A DNA stretch of 64,000 bases from Onchocerca volvulus (taxonomy: Eukaryota; Nematoda; Chromadorea; Rhabditida; Onchocercidae). The stretch covers positions 17,653,119 through 17,717,118 of the forward strand of contig HG738138.1 of assembly GCA_000499405.2 (NCBI GenBank), written 5' to 3'. This document shows positions 26,429-38,755 of the stretch, in pieces; position 1 is the stretch's first letter; every line of letters starts with the position of its first letter. Both the position numbers and the translations under genes were made by a program. The notes below the pieces were generated by a model, which was not told the origin of the DNA, searched no databases, and saw only the letters and a program-made list of their open reading frames with translations.

Positions 26429-26798
26429 AAGGTATTGGCTGACGATATATTCATATTATTTATTGATCTGGAGTTCTTTGACATTCAGTTCGCCTATTTA
26501 CTTAATGCAATGATATGATAATTAACTCAAGACTTTAAAATTTTTATGAGGAAAGAAATTTTTTTTTTTGAAATATTGCCACAATTATCTTATCAAAATT
26601 GCTTTTCATCATATTATTTATTCTAGAATTTTTCAGGTAAAAGCGTTTTTAACTTATTGGAATATTCTCGGAAGCTAAACAAGATTAAAATTATTACTTT
26701 ACAGTTCTAATCCTTCTTTAAGAAACAGAAGTAAATAAAAGATACTTTCTTTATTTATTTATTAGTAGCCAAATTTTAACAATTTTCCTCAAATAGCT

Positions 26799-29700
26799 TT
26801 ATTCTTTGGAGAAATATATCTTTTTTACTTTGAAATGTGGCTTCCATCCTTTCATTACAATCTGAAATATGGTCAAAGTACTATTATAGTATCTATCCAT
26901 CATCCTTGGCTAGCTAGAAAAAAAAAGTTAAGCCTTTTCTGAATTATTCTAACGATTATGCCATGAAAAATTTTTGGCTGTTAGGTATCATTTGGAATTT
27001 CATTCGAAAGAAATATCTATTATAATATAATTAATGAATATGCAAAATATATTAAAATTTGCTGACTTAATCAATTTTTTGCTAATTCAATTCTTTTGAA
27101 ACAACGCTTACTTTTCGATGGCCCATTGAATCAATTACCGATGAACGAGGATGTTTCGACACAGATTTTGTAGCGAAATTTTGTTCGACTGACTGCTGCT
27201 TTTTCTTTTTTAGTCCTTTTTTATATTTTCCGGTTTGACGTATTTCATCTGATCCTTCTTCCGGCACGCTCACTTCATCCTCCTCTAAACCACCATCTTA
27301 TTTCTTGTTATATGTTGCAAATACATTTTCACTAAATCATTCTGTGATCGCAATCTAGGACCCGAAGAGTTTGCAATGTGGGACATTCCCCGACTGAATC
27401 CTCCAAAACAATTTATCCACAGATGTCTTCTCTCGTAGCATTTCAAATGCTGATACCCATATATCATCATCGATCATTTTGTAACTAATTAACCTCTCGT
27501 TTGATCTTAAAGTACTGTGGATACTATTGATACTGCTAAAGGTTTCAACGTTAAGCAAAGATAATAAACCTAGTGGGAACTGTCCATAAACAATATGATC
27601 CGTTGTGAGAATCTCACGTTAACTGATTGACGAAGGGAACAGAAATTTGTGTCAAAACAGAGAGAAAACAAAAAGCTATGTGATGTGACAGGAAGATGAA
27701 GAATAGTAAGAAAAAAGATGGCAGGCAAATTAATAAATTGATGAAGAGTTTTGTGTCTTATTTTTTACTGTCTTAATACAATATTCTCACTTTAAAAATT
27801 TATATTAATCAATTTAGAATTAAACTAATTCAAAGATAATTACAAAATTTTTAATTTGGAACAAATTTTTTAAAATTTTGAATACTTTGATCCTTAAATG
27901 TAATTAATTGTTATTACTGTAGTTCAATGTAAATCCTCAAGTCTTACTTTCCAAAATTTTATGTTTCCTTCTAATTCCGCTTTTACTATTTAAAATTTTC
28001 ACTTCGAAATTATTATTTCTAAAGATGAAATAATATTCTAACTCAATTCAATTTGATGCTATTCATTTCATTTCAATTCAACTAAATGTAATATCAGTCA
28101 TTTTATGCACCTTCTGATATGATATCCGGTTTATCAGCTATCGGTGAATATTGGAGAGATGTATCAGAAGCTGATCGCCTGGCTTCCCAAGCACGGTCCG
28201 TTTTTTCACTGGATGTCGCTTGCTCATCAACTCGGATGCTATTGAAGTTTTCACTTGACTTCTCCCGATATGACTTCGATCTTCGATCAAACTTCTTTCG
28301 TTCTTTATATGATTTCGGCTTCTGGAGCTTCTCTGATACTTTCTTCTTCGACTGATGATAAAAATATTTCTGGTATAAGTGTAATTATCGAAGATTAGCA
28401 ATGATGACATCAAATTACTATCTATTATCGCTTATCCTGAATAAAATAACCATCAATTGCATTACATCCTTCGTAATTTTATCAGTGATAATAATATCAC
28501 TGTAAATAAGAGACATCTTAATCTATTTGATCTACTTGTTATTAGGCAGCATTGAATTTCTCAAGTCAACTGGAATATATACACATTCATTTCTTGACTA
28601 ACTTGTTAAGACTTATTAAATAAATCAATAATTGGTGGAATTAATTTTTCATTTTTTCTAAAAATTAATTTAACCTTAGGTTCTTACAGATCGTCTTTAG
28701 TCCTATATGGCAATAAAATTCTTCTTGGGTCAGATTGTAATTCACCGAAAATGAAAAATTCGTTCAATCAAAGATGGAATGAAAAATAAAAAGTACGTGG
28801 AGAATTTAAACAGACGAACTCACAACAGTAGTTTTTTTACAATAATCATCCTCTTTGCTCATCGATTTAAATTCATCTTGAGCATTCAAGGCATTAGTTG
28901 GAAATGGCGAGATTGAAATATTTTGGTTTGATAATAAGATTTCTCCTTTGTTAGCGAATCTAAATTCATAAAATGTTATTTAACACAGTTTCCTTTGTGT
29001 CACTACGATTGGAAGTAAAATTTAAGACAGAATTCAAAAATCATGTTTTTCTTTTATTCTGTCTAACTTTATTTTTGTATTTATATCAAAATAAGAAAAG
29101 GAAAGATTCGAAGAATATGGAGAAAGAAGATAAATTAAAACAAAATGCTATGAATTGAATGATCACACATTAGAACCTTCCAGATTCATTAATTTTGGGC
29201 TTCTGCATTCTTGATAACTGTTGCTGCTGAATCATTTCACTCAATTCGGTTTGTTGCTGAAATTGTTCCGGACGAACATTCTTGCTTGGAGCTGGACGAT
29301 TGATACCGATCTTTTTAACTTGTTGCAGATCTGAAATACTGCAATCGTTATCATGAATTTGTTGTTACTCATTTAGATATTGCTCATGCAAATTAAGTTG
29401 GCAATGACTCATGTCGCTAAAAAAAGAAGGCTTATTGTTGTTATTGATATTGTTTGCTAGAATATGATCGTATTTAAAGCGACGTGGGATATTTAATTTG
29501 TTATTTATGCAGATTTTTCAATTCAGATGATTATTGATATTTATGATTAAAATCGGAATAACGTTGATCCATTGCTTCTGCTTGTTGTTGATACCAATCC
29601 TTGGATTTAGGTTGCTGTTGTTGATCGTCGTGATTAGGAAAACTATCGTATTCACGGATGAGCATTATTGATTTCTGATCAAGAGCTATGAATATTCGAT

Positions 29701-30723
29701 CGTTGAATCGTAAATTCCGGTCCTCATCATCTGTGGGTAAATGCAGCAAGTCCGTAATCTGTCGAGATGAGGTGCTTATCTTACGTGGATGTTGTGGCAT
29801 TGAAGCAGGCAATGTCCCAGTTCCATTGTCATCTGGCTGCAACTTAGTGCTGGATATGATAATTCCTGCTTCTAATGCATCAGTAAATAAGTACTTCAGT
29901 GATACTGTGCGAGATATTTGTTAAGAAATTCTTCAAAATGTTCAGACTTTGAAATCTTTCATGAACCCAATATAGCTTCCACTCTCAAATTTAGATTATG
30001 TGTTTGAGAACGAATTAAAAAAAATGCTGTCGTTATATTTTCATAAACAATTTTTCATAAAATATCTCATCGCTTACATTTCGTTCAGCGCTAAATCCAA
30101 ACTTATTCAGTGGCACTGCAGAAGATTTTTTATGCACTTCAGAAGGCTTTTTATGCATTTCAGAAGGCTTTTTTTTTGTTCCCTTTATTTCACTCAATCT
30201 TGCTGAAAACGCATATTAGAAAGGCGGTTTAATTTAGATAAAATTATAACTCATATCGTCCCTAAATTGGATAAAAACCTAATCTTTTAATTTTTTCCAG
30301 TTTGTAAGAAAAAAAGTCTTGCAAACAAAGTAGTCAGCGAAATTCCATAAAATCCCCATTAGACGTCTCTTCTGCTTCGATGCATGGAATGCTATGTTGT
30401 TTGCTAAATTCATGTTAAAGAGGTTTCTACAATAAGCTTAACAAATTTAGATATACATACATTCTGATGACATTAGTATTTCTGCTACATTGGAGATTAT
30501 AAAAACTTCAGAAAAAACCTGTCTTATTTTTCATATTTATTACTGTATCATCACGACGTGTCTTCAATTTTAACAATATTTGTTCGGTTTGTTCTAGAGC
30601 ATCTTCAATGATTCGATTGATATATTGATAAGTATCTGATACACATTGTACTATTGGTAATTCAGTCATCTGGAAGTGAGATTCTTCATTGCGTTGGTTA
30701 AGAAGTGAAATATTGAAGTGCAT
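26799..30723 (-). CDS. Unrecognised hydrophilic Gln-rich protein, seven exons
   Basis: Exons 30519-30723, 29595-29904, 29177-29338, 28824-28959, 28111-28351 and 27112-27284 join with matching phases (1, 2, 2, 0, 1, 0). The last exon is uncertain; 26799-26861 fits in phase after a TTTCAG acceptor and gives about 429 residues. The N-terminus (MTELPIVQCVSDTYQYINRI) leads into a helical, coiled-coil-like stretch (EDALEQTEQILLKLKTRR). Then come a Ser/Gln-rich region with QQQQ runs, a basic Lys/Arg/Ser-rich region (about 272-325) and an acidic patch before a KKGLKKKKQQS tail. There is no signal peptide or membrane segment, so it is probably cytosolic or nuclear, perhaps a scaffold. I do not recognise the family. 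If exon 5 is not spliced the protein stops at 28103. Another possible exon lies at about 27320-27400. Confidence 0.62.
30117..30172. repeat. 21-bp tandem repeat, about 2.5 copies
   Basis: A unit close to TTCAGAAGGCTTTTTATGCA is repeated inside intron 1 of the unknown minus-strand gene. Low-copy tandem repeat, no coding signal. Confidence 0.85.
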
Positions 30724-31087
30724 TTTTTATGATGATTTTCTTGTGTTCCATGTCTCATATGAAATTTCCTTCAGAAAAAGAGAGTTTTATTAAACACAGC
30801 CATTATTCTAAGGAGCGCTTCAGAAAACTTCAATTTTATCATTGATTTTCACTCATCGAAATACGTATATATATTGAAATTTCTTATTATTGAATGAAAT
30901 AAACATCAATAAATACCATTCAGCAACCAAACTTGATAAAAGAATGAGATTGCCATCATATGTAAAATATTTAAATCATAAATTTTTTATTTCTAGTTTC
31001 AAATATGCAAAATTTGCAGTAAAATTTCCAAAAATTATCAGAATTTCATTACGAAGATTACATTTGACGACGCATGGTCTATTAAAG
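30724..31087. promoter_or_regulatory. Divergent intergenic region (candidate shared promoter)
   Basis: Only 364 bp separate the start codon of the unknown minus-strand gene (30723) from the proposed start of the phosphatase-like plus-strand gene (31088). Both promoters, or trans-splice outrons, must lie here if both starts are right. I see no clear TATA box or known operator; the assignment is from position only. Confidence 0.35.
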
Positions 31088-34000
31088 ATGTCTAAAAGTA
31101 AGTAGGATAAAAATTGATTTCCTCTGAGTGCATGGTTCACTGAACTGATGATGGCTGATTGCAAATTAGATGTCAAAATTTTTTTCGTAATTTATTAAAT
31201 ACGATTTGAAATTTTTGGAAGATTTCTTCTTAATTAGATCTTAGTAATCAATTTTGATTCCAAATTTGGCTGGAAATTCATTATCAAATATTATAGAAAT
31301 GTTGCATTCCAGTGATGCAGAAGCTGGGAAAGCTTGGAAATTCCAATAATCTAGCTCGTCTTTATGTCTAAATTCCGATATCAGAATAACGACTTTTGAT
31401 GTACAGAATTTCCGGATATGTTAGAGGACTTGTTTAAGTCACGAGTTGGATTACAAGATAATTTCTTTTGGAAACGAGATCCGTGAAATATAGCCAAGAT
31501 AAGATTCACCGATGTAGAAAACTAAAGTTTTAGGGACACTAACCACGAGAAGAAACATTCAAGAAGGGAAAGGCGAGCAACATGACATAAAATCACGAAT
31601 TGCAGTGCGCCAGAAATGCAAAAGTAAATTTCAAATGCGTTAATGTTCATATTGCATCTTATCATGAACTAACTACTACAAAGTATTAATCATAAGTATC
31701 AATTAACTTCAAAACATTGATCACTTCCTGGAAAAAAAAAATCGTATGTTTGTCGTTTACACTTTGCAAGGATTTGTTTTGTTTACTTGATATATATTTT
31801 AGTATTGAATGATACAATACTTTCCAAACTTTCCAACTTCAAATTATTCGTTTTAGCATGAAAACACAATCAACGGTGTTGAAAGAAATAAATTTATGTA
31901 ATTAATCAATCATCTTCTTTTGTTTTCAGCAATCAGTGCATCGAATGCTCGCAAGTATGAAAATCACAGAAAGCCAATTTCTACACGAACCGAAAATTCT
32001 CGACTAATGTTTGTCGTATATTTTTTCATGAATAAACTTTTCCTCGCATATGCATTGTTTTGATGACCATTTTACGAAAAATGAATGGCGTAATATTCGA
32101 TGCCAGACAGCAAAAACTGAATAAATACTTAAACTTGTCTCTTGATAACTTACGACTTTAAGTTGACTTTAAAAAATTTAATTATGAATTTCAACTTAAT
32201 TTCTTAGCCATACAAAATATTTTGAAAATTTACTGTTTTTTTAGGATAACTTCCACAGTTCCATTATCGTCTCGTATTGCGAATTTAAAGGCAAGTTTGT
32301 GCAGTAATTCATTAAAAAAAAAAAAATTCATTTAATATGAAACGGTAAACTTCTATCTTTCTCTCTTTTAATAATTATATCATTGGAAGATTTTTCTTGT
32401 TGCTATTCTGTACTTTCCTAAAAAATCAATTTAAATAAAAATTTAAATTAATTTTTAAAATTTCTGAAACTTTTGCTCTGATAATCAAAAATTTTAAATC
32501 TATTGCTTTAAATGCTTACTTTCAAGGTGCAACGATCATATTCGCTCACCTTATTTGGAATAACTAATGCTGAAACGATCGATCTGATATTTCCTAATTG
32601 GTTCAATCGAGCATTCAAAGGAAATGAAAATGACGCTGCTTATCGGCCATATGATCTGAATATGCCATCAACTTTATTAAAGTTGTTTATTACAATCATA
32701 AACCGTGGAATACAACTACTGCTAGTTATATCAAAATATCGCGAATATAGATCATGAATGTGTTATATAAACTGAGAGAACTCGAATTTTGTTATTGATA
32801 AAAATTGGATGATCGAAAGGTTAATCAGAGAGTATGAAAGGAATAGTTAGAGTCACAACCGAAAGATTCACTGCACTGAGTAATAAGAAAATTATTCCAT
32901 TTGACTTCTAATGACATTTCTTCTTAGCCTATTATTCATTATAATTAATAAATTAATTTCGTTTGGATGAAAAAGCTTCAATTTTTACTTCAATGCAATT
33001 TATAGACGACCAATTATACATTATCAGGCGGATTCACCGATCACTGAGCATGGAAAAATTTGTGCTGCATTAACTGGGCGAGGTATTCTGCTTGCCGGTT
33101 ACAAACCTAAAATCGTAGGTTTACCTGATATTTTATCATTATTTATTTTAATCTGAGAATTAATTTGATTTAGAGGAAGTTGTAATTTTCTGAAACTAAT
33201 TAAAAGTCAAAAAAAGCTACGGATAGATTTTAGAAATAAATATTACACAGATTTTCACATCTCCCGAGCTCAGATGCATTGAGACAGCTCGTTCAATTCA
33301 ACGTTCGTTTCACATTGATAATTGTGATTTATGTGTGGAACCATCATTAGCTGAATATGCAAGATTTCGGGATAATGCCGAGAAACACTGGCTTACAACT
33401 GAATGGGTGTGCTTATTTCTCGTAATTGCAAATGATTACTCCAAGCATCTTGCAAGCAAACCTGTCCCGTTTTTCTCATTGTCTTTTGATAAGTCCATGT
33501 CATTGCAATATCCAATTTGATACCAGAAAGAAATGTAACTAATATTTCACTAAAAATAGTCTATTTTTACTTGATCAGCAGACAACTATACTTTTGGCTT
33601 TTCTAATCTTAGCTGCAACAACAAGGCATTCTCTCAAGCGATAGAACCTATGTACCGCTGCTAAAACCTAAAGAACTTTCAAGAAATGAGACACCGCAAG
33701 AATTCGTGCATAGGTTACAACGATTTTACGAGCATATCATTGTGAATTTTGAAGATAGGTAATCATTTTATTATTTATTTGTTCAATTTTAACGAATCTG
33801 AAGTTAAATTAAGAAAATGAAGCAGACAAACAGCTATCATATAGTCCACGGTATAAACTTAAGAAAAATAAATATCCAGAAGAAAGACAAAATCTTACAT
33901 TCTTCTATGATATATAATTTAGCAGACTGACGAAGTCAATCTAGACAGAAGCAATAATCATTAACTTATTCTATTTTTCTGATAATGGTTACACTTATCA

Positions 34001-35500
34001 ATAGAACAGAATTTCAATTGATGAGTAACATCTCCCATTTCTTATTTATTCGTATTAATATAGACCATAAACTTTTGTTTTTCCGCTTCATCAATCTCAA
34101 TTCTATGACTATTGTTTGATTGACAAGCTCAAAGTTTTGCAAGAATTCTTGTAAATTGACAGAAATGTATGAAATATTGTGATTTTTCATTGGATTCGGA
34201 TGACATGTTGAAAAGTGAATGACTGAACATACTCATTCTAAAGATTCTAAAAATAGAACAAATTGTTTTGAAAATAAATTGATGGAGCAACAATCAACAT
34301 CATTCATTAACCGAAATCCATTCGTTTCACTTCACTAATTGTCGCATCCGTAAAATAAGGAAAGATGCAAAAGAGAGATGGGTGTCTCAACGGTGTTCCG
34401 AAAAAAAGAATCAAATTGACTGGATTAATTTCGTTTTTCAAATAATGCAATCTGACAACTGTAATCATTGTTCATTTTACATGAAACCATTTCCTTCGCA
34501 AAATTAAAATAAAATATCAAAATATTTTCAAATCCGCATAATTTTAAAATATTACTTCCTTGTCTATATATTGCTCTTTCTACATTTTTGCTGAAATCGA
34601 GAGCTGGTTCAAATCAAATTTCGTCATCGGTTCGAACTGAATTTAAATGCATTTAAGGTTTCTAGAATATCAATTGTTAATGATTTTGGCTAACAATAAA
34701 CCATAATAACTGGTGTTAAAATTATTCAATTTAGCCAATAATTAAGAAATTAATAATTTTATAATAATGACGGATTTAAGAAGCTACATTTTTTTCCAGT
34801 CAGAAATAAGGATTTATGATATTTTTATATGCAATATTAGTCATAGTGTTCAGGACAAGTCACTATTTTAGATGTGTCATTATTGTCAGTAATATTACCG
34901 GAATTTTTGTGCTCTGCGATGGAACGGCCGCGGTTCCGTGGCATCTGCAAGAAGCTCACAATAATATGAATAATTGTCATCTGTGTGCTATTGAAGTTAC
35001 ACCTGATGGAAAAGTCTGAATGCACCGTTTTTTGACTTCTAGAATTACTAAAACTAAATTGAACTTTAATTTCTAAAAATACTTCACGTAAGTAAAAAAA
35101 AATCAAATTTTTTTGAAATGCTTCTACTGGGAGAATAAACAAGAAAAATTTTACTTGATGACTTACAACTTTCTTGAAGCAAGCAGATTTGAAAACTACA
35201 CAGAAATATTACAATCATAAGGAATCGAATCCGCAAATAATCTTTAATCAAAGAAAAAGACGAAAAAGTTCGAAGATTATCAGAAATTTTAATTATACTT
35301 AATTGTTTTGCTTCATCCCACCAGAAATAATTCGAGCAAATTCGTTCATTTGCAAGTAACTTCTTGTCTTTGGAAATATTATCCCAATTTAAATACAGTT
35401 ATTGAATTTTCAGATTAAATCCGTTAGCAATCCTGTCCTGCCACTGACGCGAACATTATTTGACGCTGAATTGCACCAAAAAATTTTAAACTGGAAATAA
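31088..35500 (+). CDS. Histidine-phosphatase family protein (UBASH3-like), probably inactive
   Basis: Nine exons (31088-31097, 31930-31954, 32245-32290, 32527-32681, 33006-33114, 33251-33406, 33613-33758, 34890-35013, 35414-35500) join in phase to 285 residues. The fold resembles the phosphoglycerate-mutase domain of UBASH3/Sts proteins: IFPNWF, YRPYDLNMPS and RPIIHYQADSPITEHGK, then IFTSPELRCIETA (R123 kept), VEPSLAEY, and near the end FVLCDGTAAVPWH. Active members have R-H-G-E-R at the start of the domain and S/A-H-G near the end. Here these are TNAET (40-44) and CDG (225-227), so both catalytic histidines are absent. A binding or scaffolding role is likely. The exon 3 donor is GCAAGT, a GC..AG intron. 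The last donor, GTCTGA, is weak; without that splice the protein stops after one more codon. Confidence 0.86.
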
Positions 35501-35501
35501 A
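35496..35501 (+). terminator. Polyadenylation signal overlapping stop codon
   Basis: The sequence AATAAA overlaps the TAA stop (35498-35500) of the phosphatase-like gene. It is a plausible poly(A) signal. Another AATAAA lies at about 35620. Confidence 0.45.
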
Positions 35502-37610
35502 ACAAATGCTGTAATTTATTTGTTCAAAGTAAAGTTTGTGATTAGTTGCAGAAACTTTTTGAATAATTATGGAGTGAAAAGTTGAGCATTACAATTGCAA
35601 TAATCATTTTGTATTCGTGAATAAAAAATAGTATCACGTCATCAAAAATCACAAGTTCAACTGCAATCAGTGAATCGTCCAAGTTATTTCACTTAAATTT
35701 TACAATAAACAAAAAGAAAAAAGGAATTCTATTTTCAATTTCTCGAAGTTGTTCTTTGCTAATCATAACTTCGCTATTCAAGAATTCATTTTGGAGAGAA
35801 GTTCTTTATTTACAAGTCAATTTTTACCTATAACAAGAACAAGATCGAAGTATTTTAATTTTTAAAAATTGCTTACAATTGATTACTGAAATAACAGATT
35901 ATTTTATTGTAATTCATTGTATTTCTTTCATTTTATGACAATTACATTCAACAAACGATTTCTGCCTTTTCATGAAATTTTATTTTACTGTTCTCCATCA
36001 ATACATTGCTTGTTGCTTTTGGATGCAAGTAGGTTTTTTTTTTGAAATTTGAAACTTGAATGATCTATGATCTTTGGCCGGTATTTAGAACGGACAATTA
36101 AAGCAATTCAAGTCCCTAAAGTTTACGAGTTCTACGAGAAATACTTTAAAATATTGATTTAAAGTCTATTCAAATTTCAGAAGAGTTTAAAAAATTTTCG
36201 GAATTACAAAATTTTTATTTTTTTTTTTGAAAATTGGAAGATAAAAACTAAGCTATTTGTTCAAAAGTGCTATGCAGCAAATTTCCAATCAGTCCTAAAA
36301 TTTCTATTTATCCTTGCAAAGTTCTGCTGATGGAATTTTTTCCACTATCATCTGTTTGAATCTGAAGCCACACCAGGCATATGGATTCTTTGTTTCTTGT
36401 TTCTTAAAGGAATTGAGTATCGAATTTAGCCGATTTATTCATATGATAAGCTCATTTTATGATCAAGTTTTAGGGTTTCAAAATAGAAATTATCTTTATT
36501 GAATCAAAGGTCAAGGTCAATCTTTTTATATCTCTGCTCTTGAGCTATGATAGTATTAAGCATTACAATGAGGAACTTTATACAACTTTTGAATCAGCAA
36601 ATTCTCATTTCCTTATTTCGTTCGACCAAATTTTTCTTCTACAGATAGTACTTCTTTATTTTAAAATAATAGATGACTGATGATGTCGAAACAGGTGAGA
36701 TAATCTAGTCAGAGAAGTGAATGAAACGTCTTGATGCTTGATGTTTTGTCATTCTTCTATAATTTTTTTGCAGTTTTTATTCAGAATTACCATTTTTGGT
36801 TATAGTTGCTATTCAGTCACTTTATCATTGGGCATTATCTGGTAATCAACTTATGTTGTATTTTAAAATTTGTCAAAATCTTTGTTTTTCAATGTTGATA
36901 CCATCTCTATTTATTTCTCAAACTTTTTTTAAACATCAGTTGCTTTTCCCATTCTTTTCTTGAAAAAATAGCAAACAAATATTATTTTATTTTATTCTCT
37001 TATTCCGCTGAAATTACAAAGTGGGAATTTATTCTTTTTTATTTGAATATAAGAGTTTATTGAGTAAGTTAAAAAAAAGGAAAATTTTGTTACATTTAAA
37101 ACTTTTTTCGAACATTTTTTGGCATTGAAAATGATGAATGTCTCTAAGTTATACTTCAGCCTAAATTTATTAATAAAATCGAATAACTTCTGCTCTTGTT
37201 TATGACAAGAAACTTTTTCATTCATCTCAAATATACGCATTGAATGATTCAATGATCACTTTATACTCTTAGTAATTTTCTCAAGATCCATTAATTTGAC
37301 CAATATTGATGCAATTTTTTTTTTCCTTCCATGTCTTCAATCAAATTATGTCTTCTTGATTACATGATGATATATTCTTGGTATATTGTTGCATATGATA
37401 TTTTAAATAATTATGTAAAATATACCACTTTTTCTTGCTTTTTTTTCTTTACTTAACTAATATTTTTAATTTGCATAAATTTGAAATTTTTTGATTTATT
37501 TTGAAAAAAAACAAAAGAGATTTCTTTTCACTTCAATTAAAGCAATAAAAATGTAAAAAGAGAAAAAGGCAATAATTCTGAAAAAAAAAAAAAAGCGATT
37601 TTAATATGAC

Positions 37611-37729
37611 ATTTGAAGCCTTCAATAAAAATGTTGGAATGGAATTCAACAAGCGATCAGAATTGCCCGGAGGCTCATTCATTTTTTGATATGAAAGTTG
37701 CGAATTCGATCTTTTGACATCATTTTTCA
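37611..37729 (-). other. Orphan exon-like segment
   Basis: A CACGTCAG acceptor (entry phase 1) is followed by 39 open codons (KNDVKRSNSQLSYQKMNEPP and on to LLNSIPTFLLKASN), ending at a possible GTCATA donor. The composition is clearly more coding-like than its neighbours. It might follow the segment at 38349-38506 on the same strand. The protein is not recognised. Confidence 0.32.
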
Positions 37730-38348
37730 CTGACGTGAAACTGTCGCATATGTCAGAGAATTATTTTTTCTTGAAAAAATTCTTCATTTTCATTTCATAT
37801 TTTTAAGAAGAATTCAATCTTCACACCGCCCAATTATTGCTGATTAATTTGTGATATCCTAGAATATCTGTTCAAGCATGGAATGAATAATATCGAATTG
37901 CTTTATGAAATCATTTTAAGAATCTCAGAAAAGGATTCTTATTATTGAATCATTGCGTTGTGACGGATGTTAATTAATGATATTACGGATACTGCGGTGG
38001 AATTTGAAAATTTTCAATACACTGATTTTCTATCGTTTTTTCGCAAGTGCATATATGTATTTAATCAAATTAAAATCTGAGGAACAACTGAATAGTACTG
38101 AAGCAAAGTACTGTTGTGTATGAGTACCTGAGATCAATTTGAGAAGTTGCTCTTTTTTCCTATGTACCTACTTTTGTAAATATTCTTTTGGAGTAGAAGA
38201 CTTACTAGTTGGTTGCTGTCTGACTAATACTTCTAATATTTCATTTGATTTTCAAAAAAAAAAAAGCGATATCAAACACTTGGGTTGAGAGTATTCTGAA
38301 ATGTTTCTTGATTTTCAATATTCACCGACTACTTTAACAAATATCCCA

Positions 38349-38506
38349 TCAGATTTTTTTCTTCTGCTCAGTTAGACTATCTACCATGGCTAACCTAGTA
38401 TTCATTTGAGCTTGTTTTGGTAGATTGTCTGTCTTCTTCTGCCTACTTTTCGACTTTTTTTTCGTAAATTGTGGAATTTCACTTCCATGAAACATAATTT
38501 TAGAAA
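38349..38506 (-). other. Orphan exon-like segment, basic C-terminus
   Basis: A CACACAG acceptor leads into 51 open codons with a stop at 38349-38351. An in-frame ATG at 38495 gives MFHGSEIPQFTKKKSKSRQK and a tail MVDSLTEQKKKI. It is Lys/Gln-rich and resembles a terminal exon or a very small intronless gene of 48 residues. No upstream exon was found. Confidence 0.38.
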
Positions 38507-38755
38507 CTGTGTGCAAGTTCAGAATGCCAAACGAGATGAAAAATATAAATCACTAATAATGGATTTGATTAAATTAGTTGACATAGTTAACCTTTTCAAG
38601 AATGATACTTGAACTTGTCCGAGATATAGTTATATTAACAACAAAGTTAGAAATGAGTAATAATTTCGAAGGAATGTCCAGTATATTTCTGCGTTGACAT
38701 AACAGTTAGTTTCACTTCACAATTCTGATGATAGAAAGTGAGTGACACTTCCAAA

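Noticed and set aside
27355..27558. Minus-strand frame of 67 codons (DDDIWVSAFEMLREKTSVDK)
   Set aside because: It ends in a stop just where a different frame becomes the better candidate, and it has no clear acceptor or donor, so only a nearby alternative exon is mentioned under findings.
34610..34650. GGTTCGAACTGA, resembling a tRNA T-loop
   Set aside because: No matching acceptor stem, D-arm or anticodon arm surrounds it.
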